Shown: piece after piece, positions 8,272-16,560 of the stretch
Numbering within the stretch: position 1 is the stretch's first letter
How the letters are laid out: every line of letters starts with the position of its first letter
NCBI RefSeq assembly: GCF_016862915.1
Contig: NZ_BONW01000005.1
Location: 124,001-188,000 of the forward strand
Reading direction: 5' to 3'
Origin: Plantactinospora endophytica
GTDB lineage: Bacteria > Actinomycetota > Actinomycetes > Mycobacteriales > Micromonosporaceae
DNA length: 64,000 bases
Made by a program: the position numbers and the translations under genes
The notes under the pieces: model-generated
Told to the model about the DNA's origin: nothing
The model's database searches: none
Seen by the model: the letters and a program-made list of their open reading frames with translations, nothing else

Positions 8272-9516
8272 TCACAATCGGCGGTGAACCCGCCAGGGGC
8301 CAGCTTCTACGGGGCAGGTGCCCGCGCGGACCGGTTGGTCCCAGTCGATGCGGTAGTCGTAGATCCACCGGCTCGGGTCTTCGCCCCTGCGGGCCATCCG
8401 CTTCAGCGCCGCCGCCATGATGAAATCCCGTGGGATGCGGGCCACGGGCCCGAGCCCCTTCCAGCCGCCCGTGCGGTTGCCCTGGGCGACGACCCGTTGC
8501 ACCCGCTCGCGGCGAAGCCGTTCGTAGGCGGTGAAGGCGGAGCTGACGTCGGGGCTGTCACGCAGGCATTTGGCCAGGACGACGGTGTCCTCGATGGCCA
8601 TCCCCGCGCCCTGACCGATCGAGGGAGCGGTGGCGTGGGCGGCGTCCCCGATGACGATCATCCGGTTGCGGTGCCACCGGGGCACCGTGGGGACGTCGTA
8701 GGTCTTCCAGGCGCTGAAAATCTTGTCGGAGGCCGCGATGAGGTCGGCAGCGGGGCCGTCGTCGTGCCGGAACAGTTCGAGCAGGTGGGCACGCCACTCC
8801 TGCGGGCTGATCGCGCTCAGCTCGGCGCGGGTGGGCTCGACCTTCCTCGCCGGGTTCGCCGCCCACCAGACCTCGCCGTCGGGATGGGTGAGGTGCATGA
8901 AGAAGGCGTACCTGCCGAAAATCGCGCACATCACGCCCGGCTCGGCGTCGGTGCGGACACCGTGTGCGTAACCGCCGGTGTTGAGCAGCCCGGAGTAGCG
9001 GACGCCGGGCGCATCTGGGTCGATGATCTCGCGGGTACGGGACCATAGCCCGTCCGCGCCGATCAGCAGGTCGCCTTCGGCCGTGCTGCCGTCGGCGAAC
9101 CTCGCCAGCACCCGGTCGCCGTCGCTCTCGGCCTCGACGAGCCGCTTGCCGTACTCGATCCGCACGCCCAGTCGTTCGGCGTGCTCGCGGAGCAGCCGGT
9201 AGAGGTCGGCGCGCTTGACGGTTCTGCTGACGGTGCCGTCCGGCAGGGGCGCGCCGTACTGGAGTTCGCCGAGCTTCTTGCCTGAGCCGCTGGTAAGCGC
9301 CATCTTCGGCGTCTCGAAGCCGATCCTGCGGACGTCTATGTCGAGGGTCTGTAAGGCGTCGAGCGCGTTCACCGCGAGTGTCAGGAAGGCGCCCACGTTG
9401 TCGGCGTCGCGGTCGTAGGCCTCGTAGACGACCGATCCGATACCCGCCTTACGAAGCGCGATCGCGCTCAGCGTGCCCGCGATGCCGCCGCCCACGATCA
9501 GCGTTGTGTATGTCAT
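8272..9516 (-). CDS. FAD-dependent aromatic-type monooxygenase (TetR-controlled)
   Basis: A 414-residue group A flavoprotein monooxygenase from ATG 9516. The N-terminal FAD dinucleotide fold is V-G-G-G-I-A-G at 8-14. The second FAD motif is G-D-A-A-H-A-T-A-P-S-I-G-Q-G-A-G, and G-A-D-G lies in between. The C-terminus has Y-D-Y-R-I-D-W-D, almost identical to the ending of the paralogue at 40529-41761. Such enzymes hydroxylate aromatic or polyketide compounds, or inactivate antibiotics (the TetX group). Its divergent TetR gene and shared operator fit drug-inducible expression (inference). The start codon lies inside the operator, so translation from a very short leader or a leaderless message is likely. 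Confidence 0.9.
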   Translation of the reverse strand: MTYTTLIVGGGIAGTLSAIALRKAGIGSVVYEAYDRDADNVGAFLTLAVNALDALQTLDIDVRRIGFETPKMALTSGSGKKLGELQYGAPLPDGTVSRTVKRADLYRLLREHAERLGVRIEYGKRLVEAESDGDRVLARFADGSTAEGDLLIGADGLWSRTREIIDPDAPGVRYSGLLNTGGYAHGVRTDAEPGVMCAIFGRYAFFMHLTHPDGEVWWAANPARKVEPTRAELSAISPQEWRAHLLELFRHDDGPAADLIAASDKIFSAWKTYDVPTVPRWHRNRMIVIGDAAHATAPSIGQGAGMAIEDTVVLAKCLRDSPDVSSAFTAYERLRRERVQRVVAQGNRTGGWKGLGPVARIPRDFIMAAALKRMARRGEDPSRWIYDYRIDWDQPVRAGTCPVEAGPWRVHRRL

Positions 9517-9538
9517 ACACTGACTATATGACATACAC
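9506..9538. promoter_or_regulatory. Twin palindromic TetR-type operator
   Basis: Two 12-bp arms, GTGTATGTCATA (9506-9517) and TATGACATACAC (9527-9538), form a perfect inverted repeat with a 9-bp spacer. Each arm is also part of a near-perfect palindrome: TGTATG-T-CATACA at 9507-9519 and TATATG-A-CATACA at 9525-9537. The two centres are about 18 bp apart. The site covers the start codon of the monooxygenase and lies 45 bp before the TetR start. This is the expected layout of a TetR operator that represses both divergent genes. Confidence 0.75.
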
Positions 9539-9583
9539 TCCTTGAGGCGGCAAGAGTGGAACGGCGAGGGTGGGGCAGAAGCG

Positions 9584-10321
9584 ATGAAAGAAGAGCTGCC
9601 GGCAGGTCTCGGCGAGTTGTGGGCCCGACTCGACGAGCCCGAACCGGAGCCGCGAAACCGGCTGACCCTGTCCCGCGTCATCGGGGCGGCGGTGGAACTC
9701 GCCGACACCGACGGTCTCGACGCCGTTTCGATGGCCCGGGTCGCCGAGCGGCTGGGCTTCACCACGATGTCGCTCTATCGGCACGTCAAGAGTAAGAACG
9801 AGCTGCTGATGTTGATGCTGGACCGGGTTGCGGCCCTGCCCCGCACACTGGACGAACCCAGCGACGGGTGGCGCCCGGGGCTGGAGCGCTGGTGCCACGC
9901 GCAGTGGGAGATGCTGCACGCCCACCCCTGGATCGTGCACCTGCCGATCACCGGACCGCCGATCACGCCCAACCAGCTTGCCTGGACCGACCGCGCCCTG
10001 CACGCACTGCACGGCACCGGGCTCAGCGAAGCGGACAAGGCCGGGGTCGTGCTGCTGGTCGCCAGCCACATGCACACCATGGCGCGACTGAGCGCAGACC
10101 TTGGTTCGGCCGCCTCCGGCGAGTCGATCGCCGCCTACAGCGCGTTGCTCGGCGGGCTGGTCGACGGGCGGCGCTTCCCCGCGCTACGCGCCGCGATCGA
10201 CGCCGGTGCCTACGACTACCCGACGGACACGCCGCAGGACGAGCGACGGCTGGACTACCAATTCGGGCTCGCCCGGATCCTGGACGGCGTAGCCGTGCTG
10301 ATCCGCGCTACGGGTGAGTGA
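9584..10321 (+). CDS. TetR/AcrR-family repressor
   Basis: A 245-residue TetR-family repressor. The ATG at 9584 is chosen over a TTG at 9542 because a GGGGCAG-type ribosome site precedes it and the family's N-terminal helix follows shortly after. The helix-turn-helix spans about residues 46-68 (V-S-M-A-R-V-A-E-R-L-G-F-T-T-M-S-L-Y-R-H-V). The C-terminal ligand domain has conserved P-W-I and H-M-H-T-like stretches as in TetR_C-type regulators. It is divergent from the FAD monooxygenase and should bind the twin palindrome at 9506-9538, releasing it when a toxic or aromatic ligand binds (inference). Confidence 0.92.
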   Translation: MKEELPAGLGELWARLDEPEPEPRNRLTLSRVIGAAVELADTDGLDAVSMARVAERLGFTTMSLYRHVKSKNELLMLMLDRVAALPRTLDEPSDGWRPGLERWCHAQWEMLHAHPWIVHLPITGPPITPNQLAWTDRALHALHGTGLSEADKAGVVLLVASHMHTMARLSADLGSAASGESIAAYSALLGGLVDGRRFPALRAAIDAGAYDYPTDTPQDERRLDYQFGLARILDGVAVLIRATGE

Positions 10322-10724
10322 GCCGCGCCGTCATCCATGACCATCCGGGGCATCGGCGGGTCGTCGCTGGCGCCTCGTCTTTGCGGGTTGATTGGGTAAC
10401 CCTCGCTGGACGGCCCACCAAACTATATGGGCGGTCCGGCGGCGGAGCGGGGTAGTCGGCGCGGAGACTGTCGAGCTGGGTGCACAGGCGGGGCACGGAA
10501 GCCGGGGTTGCCTGCGGCGTGACGCGGTTCGGGTCGCGGCGGGTGGGACCGGGTTTGGGCAGCGCGGGAGGGCGGGCGCACAAGCGGGGCAGCTCGACAG
10601 GCCCAGCGGCGGATATCCCCACCCCGCATCCGACCCGACGGCAGGAGTGATTTGCGACAGGGGTCGCCGGGCCTGGAGCGGCCTGCGGACCTCGCGGGCG
10701 ACGAGGCCGCCGTGCTCGGGCGGG
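10322..10724. other. Gene-free interval
   Basis: I see no supported gene in these 403 bases. They contain an imperfect hairpin at 10408-10437 (GGACGGCCCA and TGGGCGGTCC, 10-nt loop, one mismatch) that could end transcription from the TetR gene or from the toxin gene on the other strand. The remainder is GC-rich without codon structure. Confidence 0.5.
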
Positions 10725-10943
10725 TTACGAATAGACGTCCTTGCGATGCCCGACCGCGTGATTGGTCAACTGGTCGTCGTCGAGGCGGTAAAGGACCCGG
10801 TAGTCGCCAACGCGCAGTCGGCGCCCGGAGTCATCACGCATCTCGGTCGAATTCTGTGGCGCGGGGTCGGAGACCAGGCCGAGGATCGCGCTCAGGACGG
10901 TCACGAAGACGTTGCGTGGCTGCCTGTGCAGCCAGACCAGCAC
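10725..10943 (-). CDS. RelE/ParE-type toxin, possibly 5'-truncated
   Basis: A 72-residue RelE-family mRNA-interferase-like protein. The C-terminal half is characteristic: R-x-L-R-V-G-D-Y-R-V-L-Y and H-A-V-G-H-R-K-D-V-Y. The first usable start is GTG at 10943, giving a shorter N-terminus than the usual 80-90 residues. The frame continues upstream through K-V-Q-I-D-R-D until an in-frame TGA within the antitoxin gene, and no ATG, GTG or TTG lies between. The toxin therefore either uses the short GTG start, uses a rare start codon, or has lost its start. It follows the antitoxin gene by about 20 bp, as in YefM-YoeB/Phd-RelE modules. Confidence 0.72.
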   Translation of the reverse strand: MLVWLHRQPRNVFVTVLSAILGLVSDPAPQNSTEMRDDSGRRLRVGDYRVLYRLDDDQLTNHAVGHRKDVYS

Positions 10944-10963
10944 GTCCCGGTCGATCTGAACCT

Positions 10964-11263
10964 TTACGTGGCCTCACCGCCGGCCCGCTCGGCCAGCAGT
11001 GCCTCCACCTCGCGAGGATCGACCCCGAGCGATTCCAGGGCCGCCGACAGAGGCACAAACTGACCCTCGGCACGAGAGCGAGCGATCGCCGCCGAGTCCC
11101 GGCGATCTCGGAACGCCTCGATCTCCTCCCACTCGTCGATCCCGATCAGGACGGCCACCGGCCGTTCGTATTTCGTGATGATGACCGGTTCCCCGGTGCG
11201 CTCGACTCCGTCCAGCACCCGACCCGCACCATCGCGGAACTCGCGCAGCGTAATCCTCGTCAT
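10964..11263 (-). CDS. Phd/YefM-family antitoxin
   Basis: A 99-residue antitoxin from ATG 11263; a GTG three codons upstream (11272) is possible. The N-terminus has the Phd/YefM DNA-binding fold (T-L-R-E-F-R-D, then G-E-P-V-I-I-T-K-Y-E-R-P-V-A-V-L-I). The C-terminal acidic/amphipathic part would wrap the toxin. It lies directly upstream of the RelE-type toxin. A 7-bp inverted repeat overlaps its start, consistent with conditional autoregulation by the complex. No ribosome site is visible, so the message may be leaderless. Confidence 0.88.
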   Translation of the reverse strand: MTRITLREFRDGAGRVLDGVERTGEPVIITKYERPVAVLIGIDEWEEIEAFRDRRDSAAIARSRAEGQFVPLSAALESLGVDPREVEALLAERAGGEAT

Positions 11264-11287
11264 GTACCGCACAGTACCATGCGGTAC
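11264..11287. promoter_or_regulatory. Inverted-repeat operator of the toxin-antitoxin module
   Basis: GTACCGC (11264-11270) and GCGGTAC (11281-11287) form a perfect inverted repeat around a 10-bp spacer that holds a further GTACC. The repeat abuts the antitoxin start codon. Phd/YefM antitoxins typically bind such GTAC-rich dyads with their toxins to repress their own promoter; the assignment here is by position. Confidence 0.5.
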
Positions 11288-11328
11288 CGTTCGGCTGTCT
11301 GAATGACGTCGCAGCCCAGTCCTGCAGG

Positions 11329-12126
11329 TCAGGCCGCCCGGCGTACGTCGATGTCGCCGCTGACCGTACGCACCTCCAGGGTCAATTCGGGTCCGTCCAC
11401 TCCGGACGGTGCGTTGGTCATGTCCAGCGCGTTGCGGGTGGTGCCGGAGACGGTGCTGAGGTCGAGCCAGACGCCGGTGCCGGTGCGTACGCCGACTCCC
11501 ACGTCACCGGAGGCGGTGCCGATGCGTACCCGACCCTGCCGGGTCGTCCCGACGGAGACCGCCCCCGAGGCGGTCTTGATCTCGACTGCGTTGCCGGCGT
11601 CGGTGACCTGCACGTCTCCGGAGGCGAGCCGGGCCTGGAACGGACCGCCGACCTGGCGGGCGACGAGACCGCCGGAGGCGCCCTTGACTTCGAGCCGGCC
11701 GTCGACCTGGGACACCTCGATGTCACCGCTGGACGTCTCGACGTGCGCGTCCCCGGTGACGTACTCGATCTCGACGTCGCCGGAGGCGGTGCCGACGTTC
11801 AGTCCGGCGTACCGGCCCTGGCAGCGGACGTCGGCGGAGGCCACCTTGATCCGGCCGGAGCTGTCCAGTGGTACCCGGACCTGCACGCGTACCTTGCCGG
11901 AGCGGTGCCGGAACAGTCCTCGGTCCCGGTCGGGAACGATCACCGACAGGACGTCGCCGTCCAGGCCGACCTGGGTACGCGCCGCCTGCTCGCGGGACTC
12001 GGCGCTGCCGTCGTAGGGGCGTACGTCGACGGTGGCCGAGTCGCGCTCCTCGGCGACCATCTCGAACGCGCCGGCCGGGAGTTCGGCGACGACGGTGACC
12101 GGTGCGGTACGGGGAAATTCGAGCAT
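11329..12126 (-). CDS. DUF4097-type beta-strand repeat protein
   Basis: A 265-residue protein with a strong ribosome site (AGGAGGAG) before ATG 12126. After a short N-terminal part it is built from repeating strands of the type A-S-G-D-V or T-S-S-G-D-I-E-V (at least seven copies between residues 105 and 262). This is the hallmark of DUF4097, a right-handed beta-helix-like domain of unknown function often found with regulators or PspC-type membrane proteins. No signal peptide or membrane segment is visible, so it is probably cytoplasmic. The gene follows the ribbon-helix-helix regulator by 35 bp on the same strand, and the two very likely form an operon. Confidence 0.85.
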   Translation of the reverse strand: MLEFPRTAPVTVVAELPAGAFEMVAEERDSATVDVRPYDGSAESREQAARTQVGLDGDVLSVIVPDRDRGLFRHRSGKVRVQVRVPLDSSGRIKVASADVRCQGRYAGLNVGTASGDVEIEYVTGDAHVETSSGDIEVSQVDGRLEVKGASGGLVARQVGGPFQARLASGDVQVTDAGNAVEIKTASGAVSVGTTRQGRVRIGTASGDVGVGVRTGTGVWLDLSTVSGTTRNALDMTNAPSGVDGPELTLEVRTVSGDIDVRRAA

Positions 12127-12161
12127 GGCTCCTCCTGCTGTCGAAGGTGTCGGAATGGTGG

Positions 12162-12659
12162 TCAGGACTGGGCCCAGCCGCTGATCCGGCGGGGCCCTCG
12201 GCCGGTGCGGCCGGGCGGCGGCGGGGTGGCTCCCGGTACGGCGGCGGCGACCGCCCGGACCAGCCAGGCGTTCACCGAGACGCCCTCGGCGCCGGCGGCC
12301 CGCTCCACGGAGTCCTTCAGGCCCTCCGGCAGCCGGAGCGTGATCCGGGCGACGTCGCCGGACGGCTCGGTCGGCGGGGACGGGGGAGCGGGAGCCGGCT
12401 CGGCGGGCTGCTCGGGTGGGGCCTGGTGCACCACCAGATCGGCCTCGCGGGCGCGCAACCGGACCTCCACCGTCGGCCCGTCGAGCTTCGAGGTGATCTC
12501 TGCGGTCGCGTCGGCGAGCACTTCCAGCAGGCAGAGCCGGGCGGAGACGTCGAGCGAGCCGGCGAGCAGTTCGGCGGCCCGGCTGATCTCGGGACCGCCC
12601 GGTGCGGCGGCGGTGGCGAGGTCGCGCCGCAGCGCTGCCAGGTACGGAGCCAGATCCAT
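12162..12659 (-). CDS. Ribbon-helix-helix (HicB/Arc-like) regulator
   Basis: A 165-residue protein. Residues about 108-142 form a ribbon-helix-helix (A-R-I-T-L-R-L-P-E-G-L-K-D-S-V-E-R-A-A, then V-S-V-N-A-W-L-V-R-A-V), the DNA-binding fold of Arc/HicB proteins. The N-terminal 80 residues resemble the helical start of actinobacterial HicB-like proteins, and a Pro-rich linker joins the two. No HicA toxin is nearby, so it more likely regulates the DUF4097 gene that follows than serves as an antitoxin. It has no ribosome site; CATAGT at 12666-12671 is placed as a -10 for a leaderless transcript. Its promoter is covered by 11-bp-spaced operator repeats. Confidence 0.82.
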   Translation of the reverse strand: MDLAPYLAALRRDLATAAAPGGPEISRAAELLAGSLDVSARLCLLEVLADATAEITSKLDGPTVEVRLRAREADLVVHQAPPEQPAEPAPAPPSPPTEPSGDVARITLRLPEGLKDSVERAAGAEGVSVNAWLVRAVAAAVPGATPPPPGRTGRGPRRISGWAQS

Positions 12660-12721
12660 GACGTCACTATGACATCACTACGACGTCATAACAAGCGGCA
12701 ACCCGTCATCAAGTGACGTCA
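12658..12721. promoter_or_regulatory. Phased operator array of the RHH regulator
   Basis: Three tandem copies with an exact 11-bp period, ATGACGTCACT (12658), ATGACATCACT (12669) and ACGACGTCATA (12680), are followed by CCGTCATC (12703) and TGACGTCA (12714-12721). TGACGTCA is itself palindromic. Sites repeated once per helical turn and covering the start codon and -10 are typical of cooperatively binding ribbon-helix-helix dimers. The far end faces thyX and may influence it as well. Confidence 0.7.
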
Positions 12722-12799
12722 AAATGCCGTCAGGTGGCGGGGCATCGACGCCGGCAGGGGGTCGTCGGCGGACCACCCGGGGCGACTAGAGTCCGAGGA

Positions 12800-13552
12800 A
12801 TGCCGGAGATGGTGGTCCCCCAGGTCAAGGTCATCGCGTGGACGCATTTCGAGGCGCCGGAGGACGTACCGTGGTCCACCGACGCGGACGGTGGCCAGGC
12901 CCTCGCGGAGTTCGCCGGCCGGGCCTGCTACCAGTCGTGGCGCAAGCCCAACCCGGCCACCGCGACCAACGCGGGCTATCTCACCCACATCCTGGAGAGC
13001 CAGCACCTCTCGGTGCTGGAGCACGGCACCGTGACCTTCTACTTCACCGGCGTCTCCCGCTCCTTCACCCACGAACTCGTCCGGCACCGGCACTTCTCCT
13101 ACTCCCAGCTCTCCCAGCGCTACGTGCCCGAGCGCGAGGCCGCGATGGTGGAGCCCTCGGTGATCGCCGAGGACCCTGAGCTGCACAAGCGGTTCGAGGA
13201 GGCGGCCGAGGCGAGCCTGCGGGCCTACAACGACCTGCTGGAGGGGCTGGAGCGGCGCTTCGCCGACGTCGAGAACCCGACACTGCGTCGCAAGCAGGCC
13301 CGGCAGGCCGCCCGCGCGGTGCTGCCGAACGCCACCGAGACCCGGATCGTGGTGACCGGCAACTACCGCGCCTGGCGGCACTTCGTGGCGATGCGGGCCA
13401 CCGAGGGTGCTGACGTCGAGATCCGCGAGCTGGCCGTCGAGTGCCTCCGGCAACTCCAGCACGTCGCGCCCAACGTCTTCGGCGACTTCACCATCAGCGC
13501 GCTACCGGACGGTACCGAGATCGCCACCAGCCCGTACGCCCAGTTGTCCTGA
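12800..13552 (+). CDS. thyX: Flavin-dependent thymidylate synthase ThyX
   Basis: A 250-residue enzyme that makes dTMP from dUMP using FAD, NADPH and methylene-tetrahydrofolate. The ThyX signature R-H-R-x7-S begins at R95 ([13 protein letters not shown]). The conserved [17 protein letters not shown] substrate-binding segment is further on. Start ATG 12800 has GAGGA just upstream; the in-frame extension to 12713 would overlap the operator array and is not needed. TAGAGT at 12787-12792 could be part of its promoter. It is followed 46 bp later by dapA, and thyX-dapA-rnj is a familiar actinobacterial order. Confidence 0.97.
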   Translation: MPEMVVPQVKVIAWTHFEAPEDVPWSTDADGGQALAEFAGRACYQSWRKPNPATATNAGYLTHILESQHLSVLEHGTVTFYFTGVSRSFTHELVRHRHFSYSQLSQRYVPEREAAMVEPSVIAEDPELHKRFEEAAEASLRAYNDLLEGLERRFADVENPTLRRKQARQAARAVLPNATETRIVVTGNYRAWRHFVAMRATEGADVEIRELAVECLRQLQHVAPNVFGDFTISALPDGTEIATSPYAQLS

Positions 13553-13598
13553 ACCCTTCCCCGCCGGCCGGGCGGCAGCATTCCGATAGGTTGTTCGC

Positions 13599-14519
13599 AT
13601 GACCCACCACCCTGCCAACGCCGACCGGGCGGCGCCCCGCCCGTTCGGCCGCCTGCTCACCGCGATGGTGACCCCGTTCACCCCGGACGGCTCGCTGGAT
13701 CTGGACGGCGCGGCCCGTCTCGCGGCCTACCTGGTGGACGAGCAGGGCAACGACGCACTGGTCGTGAACGGGACCACCGGCGAGTCGCCGACCACCACCG
13801 ACGGGGAAAAGGAACACCTGGTCCGCACCGTCGTGGAGACGGTCGGCGACCGGGCCCAGGTGGTCGCCGGGGTCGGCACCAACGACACCCGGCACACCAT
13901 CGAGCTTGCCGGCGCCGCCGAGAAGGCCGGCGCGCACGGATTGCTCGTGGTCACCCCTTACTACAGCAAGCCGCCGCAGGCCGGGCTGATCCAGCACTTC
14001 ACGGCGGTGGCCGACGCCACCGGACTGCCGGTGATGCTCTACGACATCCCGCACCGCAGCGGCGTCCCGATCGCCACCGAGACCCTGGTACGCCTCGCCG
14101 AGCACGACCGGATCGTCGCGGTCAAGGACGCCAAGGGCGACCTGATCGCCACCTCCTCGGTGACCAGCCGTACCGACCTCGCCTACTACTCCGGCGAGGA
14201 CGCGTTGACGCTTCCCGCCCTCGCCATCGGCGGGGTCGGACTGGTCGGCACCTCCACGCACCTGACCGGGGCGCTGACAAAGCAACTGATCGAGGCGTAC
14301 GACCGGGGTGCCACCGCCGAGGCGCTGGCCCTGCACCGGCGGCTGCTGCCACTGTTCACCGGCATCTTCCGTACCCAGGGCACCATCCTGGTCAAGGCGG
14401 CCCTCACCGCCCTCGGCCTGCCCGCCGGACCGGTACGTCCACCGCTGGTGGACGCCACCGCCGACGAGATCGCCCAGTTGCGGTCCGACTGCGCCGCCGC
14501 CGGTCTGGAGCTGCCGTGA
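13599..14519 (+). CDS. dapA: 4-hydroxy-tetrahydrodipicolinate synthase DapA
   Basis: A 306-residue class I aldolase that condenses pyruvate with aspartate semialdehyde in lysine/diaminopimelate synthesis. G-T-T-G-E-S is at 58-63, catalytic Y148 in L-Y-D-I-P-x-R-S-G, R153, and the Schiff-base lysine K176 (V-A-V-K-D-A-K-G). Length is about ten residues longer than the E. coli enzyme because of an N-terminal extension common in actinobacteria. It lies between thyX and RNase J on the same strand. Confidence 0.97.
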   Translation: MTHHPANADRAAPRPFGRLLTAMVTPFTPDGSLDLDGAARLAAYLVDEQGNDALVVNGTTGESPTTTDGEKEHLVRTVVETVGDRAQVVAGVGTNDTRHTIELAGAAEKAGAHGLLVVTPYYSKPPQAGLIQHFTAVADATGLPVMLYDIPHRSGVPIATETLVRLAEHDRIVAVKDAKGDLIATSSVTSRTDLAYYSGEDALTLPALAIGGVGLVGTSTHLTGALTKQLIEAYDRGATAEALALHRRLLPLFTGIFRTQGTILVKAALTALGLPAGPVRPPLVDATADEIAQLRSDCAAAGLELP

Positions 14520-14583
14520 CAGCAGTCGAGGACACAGCGCGGGTGCGGGTCCAGGTGGGCGGACGGGAAGGCGGGGCGGCGGC

Positions 14584-16272
14584 ATGAGTCAGCCGGGAAT
14601 CGAGCTGGAGCTGCCTCCGGAGCTGCCCGAGGGTGGGCTCCGGATCGTGCCGCTGGGCGGGCTCGGCGCCATCGGGCGGAACATGACCGTCTTCGAGTAC
14701 GCCGGCAAGCTGCTGATCGTCGACTGCGGGGTGCTCTTCCCCGACGTCGAGCAGCCCGGGGTCGACCTGATCCTGCCGGACTTCGCGCCGATCCTGGACC
14801 GGCTCGCCGACGTACAGGCGATCGTGCTCACGCACGGGCACGAGGACCACATCGGGGCGGTGCCCTATCTTCTCGCCCACAAACCGGACATCCCGCTGGT
14901 CGGTTCGCAGTTCACCCTCGCCCTGGTCGAGGCGAAGCTGGCCGAGCGGCGGATCGAGCCGTACACGCTGACGGTGCGGGAGGGCGGCCGGGAGCGGCTC
15001 GGCCCGTTCGAGTGCGAGTTCTTCGCGGTCAACCACTCGATCCCGGACGCGCTCGCGGTGGCGATCCGTACCCCGGCCGGGCTGGTACTGCACACCGGCG
15101 ACTTCAAGATGGACCAGTTGCCGCTGGACGGCCGGATCACCGACCTGGCCGGCTTCGCCCGGCTCGGCGCCGAAGGCGTCGACCTGCTGCTCTCCGACTC
15201 GACCAACGCCGAGATCCCCGGCTTCGTCACGCCGGAGCGGGAGATCGGGCCGGTACTCGACGCGACCTTCGCCAAGGCGCGCGGCCGGATCATCGTCGCC
15301 TCCTTCGCCTCGCACGTGCATCGGGTGCAGCAGGTGCTGGACTCGGCCGCCGAGCACGACCGGAAGGTCGCCTTCATCGGCCGGTCGATGGTGCGCAACA
15401 TGGGCATCGCCCGCGACCTCGGGCTGCTCCGGATCGAGCCCGGCCTCGTCGTCGGGCTGGACGAGGCGACCGCGCTGCCGCCGGACCAGATCGTGCTGAT
15501 GTCGACCGGTTCGCAGGGCGAGCCGATGAGCGCGCTGGGCCGGATGGCCACCGGCGACCACCGGCACATCACGATCGCCCCCGGCGACACGGTGGTGCTG
15601 GCCAGCTCGCTGGTGCCGGGCAACGAGACCTCGGTCTACCGGGTGATCAACCGGCTCTCCCGGGCCGGCGCGACCGTGATCCACAAGGACGTCGCCAAGG
15701 TGCACGTATCCGGGCACGCCCCGGCCGGCGAACTGCTCTACCTGCTCAACGTGGTCCGGCCGAGCAACCTGATGCCGGTACACGGCGAGTGGCGGCACCT
15801 GCGCGCGCACGCCCGGCTCGGCATCGAGTCCGGGGTCGCCGCCGACCGGGTGGTGCTCTGCGAGGACGGCGACGTCGTGGACCTGGTCGAGGGGCACGCC
15901 CGGGTGGTCGGGCACGTCAAGAGCCGGTACGTCTACGTCGACGGCCTCGCCGTCGGCGACGTCGGCGAGTCGCTCCTCACCGAGCGGCGCATTCTCGGCG
16001 ACGGCGGGTTCATCTCGGCCACCGTGGTGATCGACTCCGTCACCGGCAAGGTGGTCGGCGGCCCGGCCATCTCCGCCAAGGGCTTCTCGGACGACCCGGA
16101 GGCGTTCAACCCGGTGATCCCGCTGATCACCGAGGCGCTCGGCCGGGCGGCCACCGAGGGCATCACCGATCCGCACCAGTTGCAGCAGATCGTCCGCCGG
16201 ACGGTCGGCCGTTGGGTGAACGACGCGTACCGGCGACGCCCGATGATCGTCCCGACGGTGGTCGAGGTCTGA
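14584..16272 (+). CDS. rnj: Ribonuclease J
   Basis: A 562-residue metallo-beta-lactamase/beta-CASP nuclease acting in mRNA decay and rRNA maturation. The zinc motif H-G-H-E-D-H is at 84-89, later ligands sit in L-H-T-G-D-F-K-M-D, and the beta-CASP segment includes S-F-A-S-H-V-H-R and S-T-G-S-Q-G-E-P. V-S-G-H-A and P-V-H-G-E-W-R complete the active site, followed by the RNase J C-terminal domain. Start ATG 14584 precedes M-S-Q-P-G and leaves a 64-bp spacer after dapA. A strong hairpin lies about 50 bp downstream of the stop. Confidence 0.97.
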   Translation: MSQPGIELELPPELPEGGLRIVPLGGLGAIGRNMTVFEYAGKLLIVDCGVLFPDVEQPGVDLILPDFAPILDRLADVQAIVLTHGHEDHIGAVPYLLAHKPDIPLVGSQFTLALVEAKLAERRIEPYTLTVREGGRERLGPFECEFFAVNHSIPDALAVAIRTPAGLVLHTGDFKMDQLPLDGRITDLAGFARLGAEGVDLLLSDSTNAEIPGFVTPEREIGPVLDATFAKARGRIIVASFASHVHRVQQVLDSAAEHDRKVAFIGRSMVRNMGIARDLGLLRIEPGLVVGLDEATALPPDQIVLMSTGSQGEPMSALGRMATGDHRHITIAPGDTVVLASSLVPGNETSVYRVINRLSRAGATVIHKDVAKVHVSGHAPAGELLYLLNVVRPSNLMPVHGEWRHLRAHARLGIESGVAADRVVLCEDGDVVDLVEGHARVVGHVKSRYVYVDGLAVGDVGESLLTERRILGDGGFISATVVIDSVTGKVVGGPAISAKGFSDDPEAFNPVIPLITEALGRAATEGITDPHQLQQIVRRTVGRWVNDAYRRRPMIVPTVVEV

Positions 16273-16281
16273 CCCCGCCTA

Positions 16282-16311
16282 CCCCGTCCCCGTCCCCGTC
16301 CCCGTCCCCGT
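16282..16311. repeat. Five tandem CCCCGT hexamers
   Basis: Five perfect copies of CCCCGT run directly after the RNase J stop codon, before the terminator-like hairpin. C-rich on this strand and G-rich on the other, the tract could form a G-quadruplex on the opposite strand or act as a Rho-loading C-rich site in the transcript (inference). Confidence 0.8.
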
Positions 16312-16321
16312 CTTCGGCCCC

Positions 16322-16353
16322 GGCCCTTCCGCGCCCGAGCGCGTGGAAGGGCC
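16322..16353 (+). terminator. Terminator-like hairpin after RNase J
   Basis: GGCCCTTCC-GCGC (16322-16334), a 4-nt CCGA loop, then GCGC-GT-GGAAGGGCC (16339-16353) gives a 13-bp stem with one 2-nt bulge. There is no T-tract, as is usual for actinobacterial terminators. It would end the thyX-dapA-rnj transcription unit. Confidence 0.6.
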
Positions 16354-16560
16354 GTTCCGCGCGGTCGTCGGCGGCGCCCGGGGGACGCGTCCGGCGGTAC
16401 CCGGGTGACGCGGACGTACCGCCGTTTCGGGTGATACGGACGCGAACCGCCTCCGGTTCAGCCGATCGGCTGTGAGATTGCCCATCACCGATTTGTTCAT
16501 CGTTGGCCGGCTATCGCCCGTACCTCCCCGCGGGCTGCCCAATGGTGAAGGAGGCGATCG

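Noticed and set aside
10308-10622. A 104-codon minus-strand frame in the gap after TetR
   Set aside because: Pro/Arg-rich, no ribosome site, no domain, and it overlaps the TetR stop; no codon-position bias supports it.
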